NCBI GenBank assembly: GCA_023362775.1 | Contig: JALMGJ010000013.1 | Coordinates: forward strand, 25,770,274 to 25,834,273 | Source of the DNA: Charina bottae | Lineage: Eukaryota > Chordata > Lepidosauria > Squamata > Charinaidae | Length of the DNA: 64,000 bases | Direction of reading: 5' to 3' | In this document: one piece after another, positions 33,379 to 45,420 of the stretch | Layout: every line of letters starts with the position of its first letter | Numbering within the stretch: position 1 is the first letter of the stretch | The notes under the pieces: generated by a model | Database searches by the model: none | What the model saw: the letters and a program-made list of their open reading frames with translations, nothing else | Told to the model about the DNA's origin: nothing | Program-made: the position numbers and the translations under genes

Positions 33379-33846
33379 ACAGTAACTAGGCATCAGAGCT
33401 TATATTTTCCCCTCTCTTGTTCTGAGGTCACATCCTGCAACCAGAGTTGGGACAGACCAGTTGGAATTTATTCTGTGGTTGAGTCATGAGAGGATCAGAA
33501 TTGGACCTTTTCTTGTCCACAGATTCCATGCGCCTACCCCGAGAAGATATGGAATTAGAGCCCAAACATGGCCCAGTTTATATATTTGGAGAGTCTCTGG
33601 GCCAAGATCCCTTGTTTTGCAAGCTACCAGTGACACCCCCCCCCCCCCGCATCAGTCAAGGTTCCTCCATCCTCAGCTGGTCGAGTTTTGGGGATGAGCA
33701 GTTACTTTCTCCCATAACTTTCTCCCCTCTGGAACCCCAAAGAAATTGAGCGACCACAAAGTAAACTGCTTTCTTGGGCTCTGGAGATGTCGCAAATCTG
33801 CCGCCCCAGATTCCTGCTTCCCTCTGTCTAACAATAGGGCTGGCCC

Positions 33847-33856
33847 CGATTGACAG
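33847..33856 (+). promoter_or_regulatory. Candidate MEIS/PBX site upstream of MEIS3
   Basis: CGATTGACAG differs by one base from the PBX-MEIS composite TGATTGACAG and contains the full MEIS half-site TGACAG. It lies in unique DNA (33480-34340) about 6.9 kb upstream of the MEIS3 start. Confidence 0.3.
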
Positions 33857-34506
33857 CGGACAGGTCTGGAGGGGGACCTGCAAAGGAAAACCAGAGGAAG
33901 GAAATTAACTCTCTAAGTTCCTGGGTTGTGGTGCTTCACGTTCTGCACACAACCTCCCTCCCGCTCCCCATCTTTTGCCACGTGACCAAAACCCATCTGG
34001 CCTTCTACGCCCTCCCTTCCCGTGCCAGGCCGCGACGTTAGGCTTTTCCTACAAAAATGATGGATGGCCATCCGCTGCCCCCTCACCTCTGTTGCTATGT
34101 AAGAGCCTCTGAATCACAATCTTCCCCGGCTGCAAGCAGACCAGCGCTTGGAATTCGACCTGGAAAGAAAACGTGGGGTTCAGCTGGGGGAATTAAAACA
34201 GGACGGGCAACTACGGGAAAGGAGAAATCAGAAATGCCCCTTTGGGTTCGTATGTGCTGTTACTACAACGAAATATTCTAGAAGGGATGGTGGCGGGGGC
34301 TGCAGATACATTAACAGGGTATGAACAAGATTCCCCCCCCTCAGTCTTTTGGGGGGGTCAAATGCACTGCTCTGGATTAAGAGCCGCCCACTGCCCTGTG
34401 GGTCCTTGCCACTGAGTGTTCAGAAGTGTTCTCCCTCTGAGCATAGAACCTTCAGACCCATCTGTTTCAACCCAATCATCCAATTCCATTACCCCTAAAC
34501 TAGCTA

Positions 34507-34864
34507 CAGGTAGTCCTCGCTTAACGACCACAATTGAGACTGGAATTTTGGTTGCTAAGCAAAGCGGTCATTAAGCGAATCCGACCCAATTTTACGACCT
34601 TTTTTGCAGCGATCATTAAGCGAATCACCGCGGTTTTTAAGCGAACCACATGGTCATTAAGTGAATCATGTGGTTCCCATTGATTTTGCTTGCCAGAAGC
34701 CAGCAGGGAAAGTTGAAAATGGCGATCATGTGACCACGGGATGCTGTGACAGTCATAAATGCAAACCAGTTCCCAAGCGCCCAGATTGTGATCACATGAC
34801 CATGGGGACGCTGCGACAGTCATAAGTGTGAACCATCACTAAACAAATGGTCATTAAGTGAGGA
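34507..34864. mobile_element. Mariner-like MITE, lacking 3' terminus
   Basis: Starts TA|CAGGTAGTCCTCGC and follows the family through GCGGTCATTAAGCGA to ATTAAGTGAGGA, but the final ACTACCTG is missing. The minus-strand open frame 34521-34823 is within it and is not a gene. Confidence 0.72.
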
Positions 34865-35107
34865 ATAATCAGCCCATTGTGCAAATGTCACCAAAGTGCT
34901 GTCCAAAACTGAGCAACAATTGGCAACAGAGATGTCTGGAGGAAGGGAGGTCAAAAAAGTGAAAATGGCAGCTGCAATGCAGCTAAAGGGGGCAGGAGTT
35001 CAACTGCTAAGGCACCATTCTCCTCTTGATTATTTTGATCTCCCTTCATGATGCCCCTGATTGCAAGCCAACCATCTTGGGTAGACAAGGCCCCTATTTT
35101 GTCACAA

Positions 35108-35440
35108 ATTGGAGAGCCAGTTTGGTGTAATGGTTAAAGGCACCAGGCTAGAAACCGTGGGACCGTGGGTTCTAGTCCTGCCTTAGGCACAAAGCCAGCT
35201 GGGAAACCTTGAGCCAGTCCCTCTCTCTCAGCCCTAGGAAGGAGCCAATGGCAAACCAGGAGATTGAGAGTTCTAGTCCCGCCTTAGGCACAAAGCCAGC
35301 TGGGAAACCTTGAGCCAGTCCCTCCCTCTCAGCCCTAGGAAGGAGGCAATGGCAAACCACTTCCGAAAAACCTTGCCAAGAAAACTGCAGGGACTTGTCC
35401 AGGCAGTCTCCAAGAATCAGACACGATTGGATAAAAAAAT
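35108..35440 (+). mobile_element. SINE with internal duplication, Bov-B-like tail
   Basis: Head GAGAGCCAGTTTGGTGTAAT, then GTTCTAGTCCTGCCTTAGGC. The central unit with AGCCAGTCCCTCTCTCTCAG is present twice, joined at GGCAAACCAGGAG. After the second unit come ACCTTGCCAAGAAAACTGCA, GACTTGTCCAGGCAGTC and a degenerate AGAATCAGACACGATTGG ending in poly-A. This is a two-unit version of the six-unit array at 18425-18995. Confidence 0.75.
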
Positions 35441-36378
35441 TGTCACATAATCCCTGGTAGTAGAAATATAAGACCAATACATAAAAGAAACGGCCTTTTT
35501 AGCATCCCAAACGATGGGAGGGCTGGTCCTGACAAGGTGGGAACCTTGCACACCACCTAAATTCCTTGAAGAAGACCAGTGGCTCTTCCTAAATCTGGTG
35601 CAGAATTTCACCAACTGTTCTAATTTGCATTTTTGACATCTCCACACCAGCAGGATCCTAATCCAATCTTATCTATGTCCTCCCCCCCTTTTTTTTAAAT
35701 AAAGCTTTTCATTCTGTTTCACGTTTCAAGTACTGCACCCACGTAATGTTGCCCCCTTTTATCTTCTCTATTTCTTTCTCTCTCTCCAACCCCCCAAGTC
35801 CCCCCGAAGTTGCTTGATGCTTGGATGCGTTATCATAAATTACAGCCGTTCTAGTCCATAAAATCAACAGGACCAGAGTGTTTAAGTTGCTGCATTAGAC
35901 CAGCCCCTCCATTATAGACAAGAAAACACGCCAGGAATGCCACCTTTTGAAATGCCCCACACGTAAAATATATTTATTGCATGGCAGCTGTGAATTTAAA
36001 GGCGCAGTGCTTACATTTATGACCTCTCGTTACATAGAATTTTCAGTTAAAAGAAATCTTTTCTCTGCTCTCCCTCCAACCCCTCCCCCCTTTTTTTTGG
36101 CCATCCAATAATTCTTTCTCAGGCAGAAAGCTGGGGGGCAAAGCCCCAACAGCTTCCTCCCCCTTCTTCCTTTTGCCTTATGAAACACTTTTCTGTCCAG
36201 ATAAAGTAACTTAACTAAAAGAACACATTGCACAATGCCATTGTCATTTTCTTTTTAAAGAAAACCCTGATAGAAAAAAAAAAGGAGAATGAAATTTTGT
36301 AGGCATTTATTGGCGGTCCCACCAGGATTAGGGATTAAAAAGGCCCTAAAAGGAAATGAAAAAGAAAAGGTCCAAGTA

Positions 36379-36765
36379 CAGGTAGTCCTCGACTTACAAC
36401 CATTCATTTAGTGACCATTGAAGTTAGAACAGCACTGAAAAAAGTGACTTACGACTGGTCCTCACACTTATGACTGTCACAGCATCCCTGTGGTCACGTG
36501 ATCAAAATTCAGGAACTTGGCAACCAGCATGTATTTACGACGGTTGCAGCGTCCTGGAGTCATGTGATCACCACTTATGACCTTCCCAGCCGGCTTCCAA
36601 ACAGCAAAGTCAATGGGGGAAGCTGGATTCGCTTAATGACCATGTGATTCACTTAACAACCGTGGCAGAAAAGGTGATAAAATTGGGCGTGACTCACTTA
36701 ATGACCACCTCACTTAGCGACAGAAGTTCTGGTCCCAATTGTGGTCGTAAGTCAAGGACTACCTG
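36379..36765. mobile_element. Mariner-like MITE, complete copy
   Basis: 387-bp element with inverted ends CAGGTAGTCCTCGACTTAC and GTAAGTCAAGGACTACCTG flanked by TA on each side, the Tc1/mariner target duplication. The interior has repeated short motifs such as ATTAAGCGA, GGTCATAA and GCAGCGTCC. Relatives are at 34507, 54469, 57014 and 59088. Confidence 0.78.
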
Positions 36766-36961
36766 TAAAAGCAATCAGATAATCAACAGAGAGCTTTATC
36801 AGGGAGGACAAAATAGATAAGGGTTGTCACCTTTTTAGGAAAAAACTCCTGGTTTGCTCCTGTGCTTTTACAGAGCATCCAGTGTTGGACAGTGTTGGAC
36901 TGAGGAAGAGATGCTTCAGGGAGAAGCAGGTTAAAGAAGAGGTCAGTGGCTCAATTTGGTG

Positions 36962-37372
36962 CACCAAGACACTTTCTTTTTCTTTTCTTTTTTTTTTTAA
37001 TATAATTTTATTAAGTTTTATAATACATAATAAAAGTTAGAATAGAAAAAAAAATAGAAATAGAAATACAAAATAAGAAAAGGATAAAGAAAAAGTGAAG
37101 TCAAGAAATAATAAGCAAAGAAAATATAGAAAATAGATGTCCTCCAATCTATCTTTGAACTTAAAGTACAATAATTAATTTTGAATGTTAGTCCTTCATA
37201 CAATACACAGGGACTTTTCTTTGTCATATGCCTTTTAATTTCTTTAATCCAATCTTCTAATCTTCATATAGGTTTCACCTTTCTTGCTGTCTCCCAATAA
37301 TCCATCTTTGGCTTCCACTCCTTGAAGTAGTAGTTAACTACTTTAACAACTTTAACCACCAAGACACTTTCT
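36962..37372 (-). mobile_element. LINE 3' end (L1-like), 16-bp target duplication
   Basis: CACCAAGACACTTTCT occurs at 36962-36977 and 37357-37372. Between them is an AT-rich 379-bp insert that begins with a T-rich run (36978-37000) on the plus strand, so its poly-A tail and sense are on minus. No coding sequence is recognisable. Structure fits target-primed retroposition of a 5'-truncated LINE. Confidence 0.72.
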
Positions 37373-37390
37373 GACATTAAAAAATTGTTT

Positions 37391-37468
37391 TATTGTGAAC
37401 CGCCCAGAGTCCCCCGCTTGGGGGAGATGGGCGGTAATACAAATTTAAATAATAAATAAATAAATAAT
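37391..37468 (+). mobile_element. CR1/L2-type LINE 3' end
   Basis: GTGAACCGCCCAGAGTCCCC, GGGGGAGATGGGCGGTAATA, then AAATAATAAATAAATAAATA. The terminal family recurs at 7125-7196 and 17797-17855 (plus) and 12390-12450, 15250-15340, 29190-29240, 38091-38165, 60668-60790 and 62170-62271 (minus). Only short 3' ends are present; no reverse transcriptase is encoded. Confidence 0.75.
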
Positions 37469-37837
37469 GTTCAAATGATATTATGGAGGGAGGGGTCAAA
37501 AAAGTCAATATGGTGGCTGCAACCACAGGATTAAACCCCTTTTTATATGTGTAGCTTAAGGCATTCCCACACCGCGTGGTATGGCCTTTCCACACTGGAT
37601 CTTTCTTACTCAGTTATTCTTGCAGCGGAAAAGGAGAGAATCCTCCGTCCCCCCACCTGGGAAAAGTGGGATTTGGCCCTTGATCCCAGTCAGTTAGGTC
37701 TTTCAAAACCGACTGCCTGATTAATCGAGGGAGGGGAGAACCTCCTTAACTCAGTGGACGGTTGAAGCGGATTCCTTGCCCAGCTAGCTGACAAACTAAA
37801 CTGGACCACCGCTGGCCCCCTGCAAGCCAAAGGCATC

Positions 37838-38096
37838 AAGAAGTGATATTTATTAATGTGATTATGGTTTGATATAGAGGAAGGGTCTGTTTATGGGAAT
37901 TGCTGTACATTCTTGCTGTTGAAAGCTGGAAGTCCCCCGTATGTATGTAACTTTCTAAAAGTCTTTTCTTTTGTGTTTTTACACTTTTAGTGTTTTTTTG
38001 TTTTTGTTTGTAGTGGTTTTTTTTTTTTTTTTTTGTAGTTTTTTATCTTTGTTTTAAAAAATAATAAAAACTTTGACCAGACAAAAGAAGTGATAT

Positions 38097-38101
<5 letters not shown>
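37838..38101 (+). mobile_element. LINE 3' end (L1-like), 17-bp target duplication
   Basis: AAGAAGTGATATTTATT occurs at 37838-37854 and 38085-38101. The 230-bp insert contains T-rich DNA and ends GTTTTAAAAAATAATAAAAA, resembling a LINE 3' UTR in plus orientation. The host site is a LINE tail with TTTA repeats (38091-38144). Confidence 0.65.
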
Positions 38102-38144
<43 letters not shown>

Positions 38145-39059
38145 TGTAGCCGCCCATCTCACATAAGTGATCATCCTTTTCTGCCCAACCCACGGTCCCC
38201 TAACAAACTTCCTTCGTAACCCAGGACACCTCCCAACATTCCTCTATCTTTTCCTTTCGAAAAAGCGGGCAGGATGCACAAGTTTGCTCTCCGTCTTCTC
38301 GTCCACCAACGGCCAAGGCATATCTTCAAAGCCCTTCCTTCTCTGGCCCAAATATTTTGGGTGAGATTGAAAGGGAAAGCTCACTTCTTGGCTGTGGTGT
38401 GAGAGAGAAAAAAGGCGAATGTGTGAAAGGGAGGGGAGGAGAATGTGTTTTTGATTCTCTTGGAAATAGGTTCATTTAGAAAAAAGAAAAAATTCTTCCC
38501 CACACTCTGAGTTTCCATGCCACAAGAAACATGAAAATGGGGAACAGGCCTCATTTTTGAGCGGTGCAGTTATGTCTGACCGTGTTTTGGGGGGCTGGAG
38601 GGCGGGGAAAGCATTGTGGGATTCCTGAAAGAATGATGGAAAGCTTCAGGAAAAAGATAGGGAATACCAACAAGTTTGTGTAAACTCTTTGAAAGAAAAG
38701 GAAGAGTGAATGTATATTTATAAGCTAGCAAAGAGGTTTCCAAATGTTCAAATACAAGGATTTTGCCCCTTCTGTTATTTCCTAGGGAGCCTGATTTGCT
38801 CACATTTCCATATCTTGAAAATTTAGATTTTCTTTTCCTTTCAATAACTCAATAAGGCTTTATGGTACATTGTCTCGCCTCCACATGATTTTATGCAGAG
38901 GAAAGGAACATTTTCTTCCCTTTAGAAACCACCCAGATTTTTTCTCATCTGCCTTTTGTCTTTTCCAAAAATGATCCATTGGGTGGAAAAGACATAAGGC
39001 CTTTTGGACTGGGGGCACTCCGAGCTGGATCCACAAGAAATAGCCCTCAGTCTAAAGTG

Positions 39060-39320
39060 GGCAAAACATTCCAATCAAAGTTACATTTATTTGATATCTA
39101 TCCTGCCTTTCATTCAGGAGCCCAAGGTGGTGTATTGAGTGCTCCCTCCTCCAATTTTTTTCCTCCAGCAACAACCATTTGAGGTCGGCTGGACTGAGAG
39201 AGAATGAATGGCCCACAATCCCCCCAGGGAGCTTCCGTGGCTGAAGATGGATTAGAATCTGGGTCTCAATACTCTTAGTCCAGCACCTTCACCACCACAC
39301 CAAACTGATTTTCCAAGGAA
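39060..39320 (-). mobile_element. Diverged SINE/LINE 3' end
   Basis: TATCCTGCCTTTCATTCAGG, AACAACCATTTGAGGTCGGC, AATGAATGGCCCACAATCCC and CCAGCACCTTCACCACCACA match the general layout of the SINE at 5230-5443 at low identity, so this is an older copy. A further degraded relative lies at about 40225-40480. Confidence 0.55.
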
Positions 39321-39339
39321 TTACGCCTTCCTCCCTATA

Positions 39340-40225
39340 CAGATCTAGATTGATATAGTTGGGTCTGTCTCTCTGTGTCTATCCATCCATCTACAGTATC
39401 TCAACTTCCCCAACAATTCCGGGAGGTGGGTTGGGCTGAGAGATCTGAGATACAGATCTAGATGGATATAGATCTATGTGTCTGTCCATCCATCCATCAT
39501 CCATCCATCCATCCATCCATCCATCCATCCCACTCCTTCCCCAACAATTCTGGGAGGTGAGTTGGGCTGAGAGATCTGAGATACAGATCTAGATGGATAT
39601 AGATCTATTTGTCTGTCCATCCATCCATCCATCCATCCATCCATCCATCCATCCATCCATCCATCCATCCATCTCACTCCTTCCCCAACAATTCTGGGAG
39701 GTGAGTTGGGCTGAAAGATCTGAGATACAGATCTAGATTGATATAGATCTATGTGTCTGTCTATCCATCCATCATCCGTCCATCCATCCATCCATCCATC
39801 CATCCATCCATCTCACTCCTTCCCCAACAATTCTGGGAGGTGAGTTGGGCTGAAAGATCTGAGATACAGATCTAGATTGATATAGATCTATGTGTCTGTC
39901 CATCCATCCATCATCCATCCATCCATCCATCCATCCATCCATCATCCATCCATCCCACTCCTTCCCCAACAATTCTGGGAGGTGAGTTGGGCTGAAAGAT
40001 CTGAGATACAGATCTAGATTGATATAGATCTATGTGTCTGTCTATCCATCCATCATCCGTCCATCCATCCATCCATCCATCCATCCATCCATCCATCTCA
40101 CTCCTTCCCCAACAATTCTGGGAGGTGAGTTGGGCTGAGAGATCTGAGATACAGATCTAGATTAATACAGATGTGTCTCTCCCTCTCCATCCATCCATCC
40201 ATCTCACTCCCTCAAACTTTCCCAA
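39340..40225. repeat. Higher-order satellite with (ATCC)n cores
   Basis: About seven units of 110 to 140 bases. Each has a unique part (CCCCAACAATTCTGGGAGGT, GAGTTGGGCTGA, GAGATACAGATCTAGATTG, ATAGATCTATGTGTCTGTC) and a variable (ATCC)n run. The unique part includes the AACAATTCTGGGAGGTGAGTT piece of a SINE, so the array seems to have grown from a retroposon that already carried a microsatellite. Minus-strand frames rich in MDGW are translation of the repeat. Confidence 0.85.
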
Positions 40226-41681
40226 CAATTCTGGGAGGTAGGATGGGCTGAGAGAGTGGTGGCTGGCCCAAAGTCCCCCACTCAGCTTCCGTGGTTGAAC
40301 AGGGACAGAACTGGGTCTCCCTGTTCAGTGTCCAGTATCTTTCCCATTGCAACAAACTGGCTCCTGGGCTGCGAGGGAGGAACTGGCTCAAAGACTTTCA
40401 GGGAGCTTCTGTAGCTAAGGATGACCTGCAACCTGAGCAAACTGCAGCCAAGACCAAATACCACTGTAAAAAGATCCACTGACACTGGGAAACCCACCAG
40501 CCATCCAAAGTTTTCAACTCAAGCCACCTTTTTACCCAGGCATTGACAAATGGCTCGTGTGCTACAATCGGGTTTGGTCTTCTCTGTGTTCGTTGGTTGG
40601 TTTTTCAATTGCCTTTACTGCTGTTTTACTGCCGTTTTATCGTGGGCTGTTTTAAACACAGTATGGTTTTTAACCCACGGTGGGTCTTTCATAAAAGCAC
40701 AGGGTGAAATATAGAAGAGGAGATGGATGCAAAAGAAAAAAGAAGAAAAAGCCAACAGGCAAAGGGAGGCATAAACCCTTTTGCAAAGGCAGAAATTTGG
40801 TCCGCGAGTTGTGCAAGGACCACATCCCAAACGCCAGCCTTCCCTAACCTGGACTTCAACTCCCAGAATTCTTTGCCAGCACGACCCCATTTTGCGCAGC
40901 TGTCAGTCAGTGGGTCTTCCCCCTTTCTTGGCCCTTGGAAGCTGCCCAGTCTGAGCCTTTGGGCAACCCCCCCAAGTTGCCCCTGCCTTGCAAATGTTAA
41001 AGCAACCGAAGGAGGAAATGATTAAATACACGGTGAGTAATCATATTAAGTGTGTCTAATTAATTTACATTTAGATTCAAATGAAATCAAATCGAGGTTT
41101 TGTCTTGACCCCAACACGCCATCCAATGGTTAAGGGCAACCCTTGACTTGAAAAAAAGGAAAGTTGGGCATCCCTGATCCAGGATTCAGGATCCCTTCCA
41201 TGCGCGGGCAGGAGAATGGCCCTCTTTCCCTTCGAGCCCAGCCCTCCGTTCATTCTGGACCAACCTGCCAAGGCGCTTCAAGGGGAAACCTTTCCCTTCT
41301 TGAAGGCAATTATGTTTTTGGAAACGCTTAGACCAAAGGAAAAAAAGCACTAATTTAGCACTTGGCAGGGTGAGCTGGATTACTTGATTGCCTTCTCTTC
41401 CTGCTTACAGTTGCCAAGATTTGCCATGTGGCTTTATTGTTAAGACAAAGAGAGAGAGAGGTAGAGATTCCATTTCTCTTGCTCCTATCCTAATGTTAGT
41501 TTGGGGGTGATATCTTGTCTTTCTGCAACTGGATTTTATCGGAGACCTCTGGATAAAAGAATCAAGGAAGATGCATGTCTTGTGAAGCCAGAGGCAGCAT
41601 TGATCTAACCTTGGCTGGCTGTTCAAAGCTAAGCACAACGTTGGGAGTATCTGGATGGGAGACCACTAAAATATCCCAGAC

Positions 41682-41816
41682 CAGGGTTTCTCAACCTTGG
41701 CAACTTTAAGATGGGTGGACTTCAACTCCCAGAATTCCCCAGCCAGCCTGGCTGGCTGGGGAATTCTGAGAGTTGAAGTCCACCCATCTTAAAGTTGCCA
41801 AGGTTGAGAAACCCTG
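41682..41816. mobile_element. Palindromic hAT-type MITE, perfect duplication
   Basis: 135-bp copy with ends CAGGGTTTCTC and GAGAAACCCTG. The 8-bp duplication TCCCAGAC is perfect at 41674-41681 and 41817-41824. Confidence 0.9.
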
Positions 41817-42849
41817 TCCCAGACTGTTGAATATGCCGGGAAGTTGAAGAAACACCTCGTAAGAAGGCAAGCAGAAACCACTTCTATATGGGTGGTGAAA
41901 AAAACAACATGGATGTGTCGCAAAGTCAATAGAAGTTAAACTTGACTCAAGGAAGACATTACTTCTTTATCTCCTGGTGGGACGGGCCCATCATGAGTTG
42001 AATATATCACAAAGAGCTATGGCCCAGCAGTCAGGGGGGTCGATAGGGTGTGGCCAAAAAGGGCAAGATGGCGGCCATGATGGTGCCATTGAAGCAGTGC
42101 ACACACAAAAGGGGCGGAGCGTGTAAAAGGGCGGGGCTTTGGCCACATGGCTGCCATCTTGACTTTTTTTACCACCCTTGGCAGACACCCCCGGGCGTTG
42201 TGCTGTCACAGCTCCCAAGCTGGCCGAGAGTTTCCTTGCCATCTTAGCTGCAAAGCCAACCGCAGCTCACCGGGGAATTTTGCTCTCACAAAGACAAATG
42301 AAGCTCGATTAGGGCCTCTCTACATTTTGATTTATGCCTTTGCTTTGGAGCAAGAGAGCCCATTGTTTTAGCTGCCCTGCGCTGTCCTGCTTGGTGTCCT
42401 TGCAAAATGCATTACACAGGAATGTGAACCGAAAAGGAGAAATTGGGTTTGGAAAGGAAAGAACAAGGAATGAATCAAAGAGAAAGAGGAAGAAAAGAGG
42501 AAGAGGGGAAAAAAAATTTGCATGACACGGATAAGGAATCCTGCATATGGTGACACTCTGCTCCGAGAGAGAGAATCCAGCCCATATTTTATGGGTTTTA
42601 ACCCACTGCAAATACTGGAACCCCAAAAGGCCTATGATTCTCCTCTGTAATCTCAAACCTCTTTCCAGGGCCTGGAGGGGCAGAAAAGTCAAGATGGTGG
42701 CCATGATGGTGCAGCTGAAGCCTCATCCCTTTTTTACATGCGTCAGTAACCTAATAAACCTAATAAAGTTATTAGCACACTCCATCCAGGATTACTGCCC
42801 ATGATGGAAAACTATCTCCATTTGAGGGGACACTTAACCTCTCCTTGGG

Positions 42850-42851
<2 letters not shown>

Positions 42852-42881
<30 letters not shown>

Positions 42882-43860
42882 CAGTTGTTAAGTCGTGTCC
42901 AACTCTTCGTGACCTCATGAACCATAGCACGCCAGGCCTTCCATTCCTCCACTGTCTCCCGGAGTTTACTCAAATTCATGTTTGTTACATCGGTGATGCT
43001 ATCTAACCATCTCATCCTCTGCCGTCCCCTTCTCCTTTTGCCTTCAGTCTTTCCCAGCATCAGGGTCCTTTCCAGTGAGTCTTCTCTTCGCATTAGGTGG
43101 CCAAAGTATTTGAGCTTCAGCTTCAGTATCTGTCCTTCCAATGAGCAGTCAGGGTTGATTTCCTTTAGGATTGACTGATTTGACCTCCTTGCAGTCCAAG
43201 GGACACTCAAGAGTCTTCTCCAGCACCACAGCTCGAAAGCATCAATTCTTCGGCGCTCAGCCTTCCTTATGGTCCAACTCTCACAGCCATACATTACTAC
43301 TGGGAAAACCATAGCTTTAACTATACGGACCTTTGTCGGCAAGGTGATGTCTCTGCTTTTTAATGTGCTGTCTAGGTTTGCCATAGCTTTCCTCCCAAGG
43401 AGCAAGCGTCTTTTAATTTCATGGCTGCAGTCACCGTCTGCGGTGATCTTGGAGCCCAAGAAAATAAAATCTGTCACTGCTTCCATTTCTTCCCCTTCTA
43501 TTTGCCAGGAAGTGATGGGACCAGATGCCATGATCTGGGTTTTTTTAATGTTGAGTTTCAAGCCAGCTTTTGCACTCTCCTCTTTCACCCTCATCAAGAG
43601 GCTCTTTAGTTCCTCTTCGCTTTCTGCCATTAGGGTGGTATCGTCTGCATATCTGAGGTTGTTGATATTTCTCCCGGCAATCTTAACTCCGGCTTGTGAT
43701 TCATCCAGCCCGGCCTTTCTCATGATGTACTCTGCATATAAGTTAAATAAGCAGGGTGACAATATACAGCCTTGTCGTACCCCTTTCCCAGTTTTGAACC
43801 AGTCGGTTGTTCCATGTCCGGTTCTAACTGTTGCTTCTTGACCTTCTTGGGTTACAGGTT
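42852..43860 (-). mobile_element. Bov-B (RTE) LINE, 5'-truncated, reverse transcriptase C-terminal part
   Basis: About 1 kb of an RTE-clade LINE in minus orientation. The minus-strand frame from the truncated 5' end to a stop at about 42881 is open. It carries the reverse transcriptase catalytic motif in LRYADDTTLMAES, preceded by GCILSPCLFNLYAEYI, and ends with the Bov-B-type C-terminus VTKSWTRLNN. The mid-region has MYGCESWTIRKAE and HLMRREDSLE, typical of Bov-B. The 3' end is a (CAA)n tail on the minus strand (42852-42880 on plus as GTT repeats). Bov-B supplies the machinery for the Sauria-type SINEs here. Truncation removes the endonuclease and most of the polymerase, so it is dead on its own, although the remaining frame is unbroken. 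Confidence 0.92.
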
Positions 43861-45420
43861 CTTATCTGGGGGGCAGGCAATTCTTCCTCCTATATAAGGT
43901 TTCCAGCAATGTTTGTGAAATGAAAGTGATTATTGAGCAATTACATAAAAGAAATGAGAATGATGTGGAGTGAAGGCCCTTTACTTTCAGCACGGATCCA
44001 TCTAAAGCAGTATCTTTCCGCCACCTTTGAAGCTTATTACAAATATGTTCCACATTTCCAAGCCGAGAGGAAGGATAGTAAATAGGAAGGAGTTCCAACT
44101 GCCTGGAAAAACAGACGGGCTAAATTAAGCCCTTTTGCCAAATGGCCCCCATACAGCTTTGTTCACATGTAGAAATCTCTCTGTTCGCACCAAGGCCAGC
44201 TCTTTAACACCCCTGTACTAAAGAGTTTGTCCACCACATGTAGAAGATCGAGCTGCTTCTGTTTGGCAGAAGAACTTGGTTGCCCCCAAGGAATCTAGAT
44301 TCTTCCATTTGTATTTTACCCCAAAAAAAATCAGAAATCCAAATTCCATCCAAGGCATGAGCAATTTTCCCATCCAGGGTTCCGTAGGTTGACTTTATAC
44401 ATTAAAAGTTTTCAAGCAGAAAGACTGAAGTGGGCTAAACTGCCCCAGGTAAGACATGTTGGCTTGCAAACTCGCGTCTCCTTGATTTATTTTAGTATAA
44501 TTCTTTCTCCACTACCATCTGCAAAATATGCATCACCGCTAGGAATCCAGGGCCAAATGTGATACGTTGTTAAAAGGGTGGGTGGTAAACCTGAGGAAAA
44601 TGCCCCCCCCATTTTTTAAAATAAGTGTCTGTGTTTAGCATCACTTTTGCCCCAGGACCCATGCACGAGAATGGATATTTATTTATGAGGAGGGATATTT
44701 AATGCTCTTTTCTTCTCCTGTTGCTTGGCCCTCCTTAAGGGAAGGGAAGTTTTCACTCAAGCCCAAAAGGCAATTCCTTGTTGACAAACCTTTGACAATT
44801 GGTTGTTGACCAACCCGTTGACCATTCCTTGTTGACAAACGTGAAATCTCCATTCTGGCTGATGACTGCAGAAGCCCCGAGAGACCAAACGAACTAACTA
44901 ACAAACGGGCTTTTTGGCATTAAGCGCTTTCCATCTTCTTAATTTTGTTATTTTCTTTGGAAGCCACACAAGTATATCCCTTTTCAGAAAGTTTTTCCAG
45001 ATTTGTGGCATCTGTTGCCTTTAACATCGCACAAACAGAGCGGTTGCATTATTCCTTGCTTTAAGATTTGTTTTTATAGCAATGAAAAGTGGGTTATTAT
45101 TTTTTTTTTAATCAGTCAAATGAATAAGACTGCAATTGGCCACAAATAGAGTAGAAGGAAGGTAGAACTTTTGAGGGCAGGGATAATCGGAATAAAGGAT
45201 TTGGGGGGGGGGGGAGGAAGATGCTGATGAGCAAAAGATCCCCATGGCTTCATTCAGGCAACTTGGTTAGAAGGTTGAGGATCTGTAATCTCCTTTAACG
45301 TGGTGTGGGGTTTAGATTTCCTGTAGCCTCTGCTGTCTTACAGATCCCCCCCCCCATCTTTCTGTTTTTTTTTTCTGCTGCTGCCCCTCCTTGCTCTTTT
45401 CCAAGTCAGGGGAGAAATTT
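43861..45420. other. Upstream unique DNA, no gene recognised
   Basis: Mostly unique, moderately AT-rich sequence without recognised repeats. Near 44780-44850 GTTGACAAACC-like segments recur three times as a local short repeat. No exon seen. Confidence 0.5.

Noticed and set aside
32800..33393. 197-codon Leu/Pro/Ser/Phe-rich frame
   Set aside because: Translation of (GGAA)n on the minus strand; no real protein.
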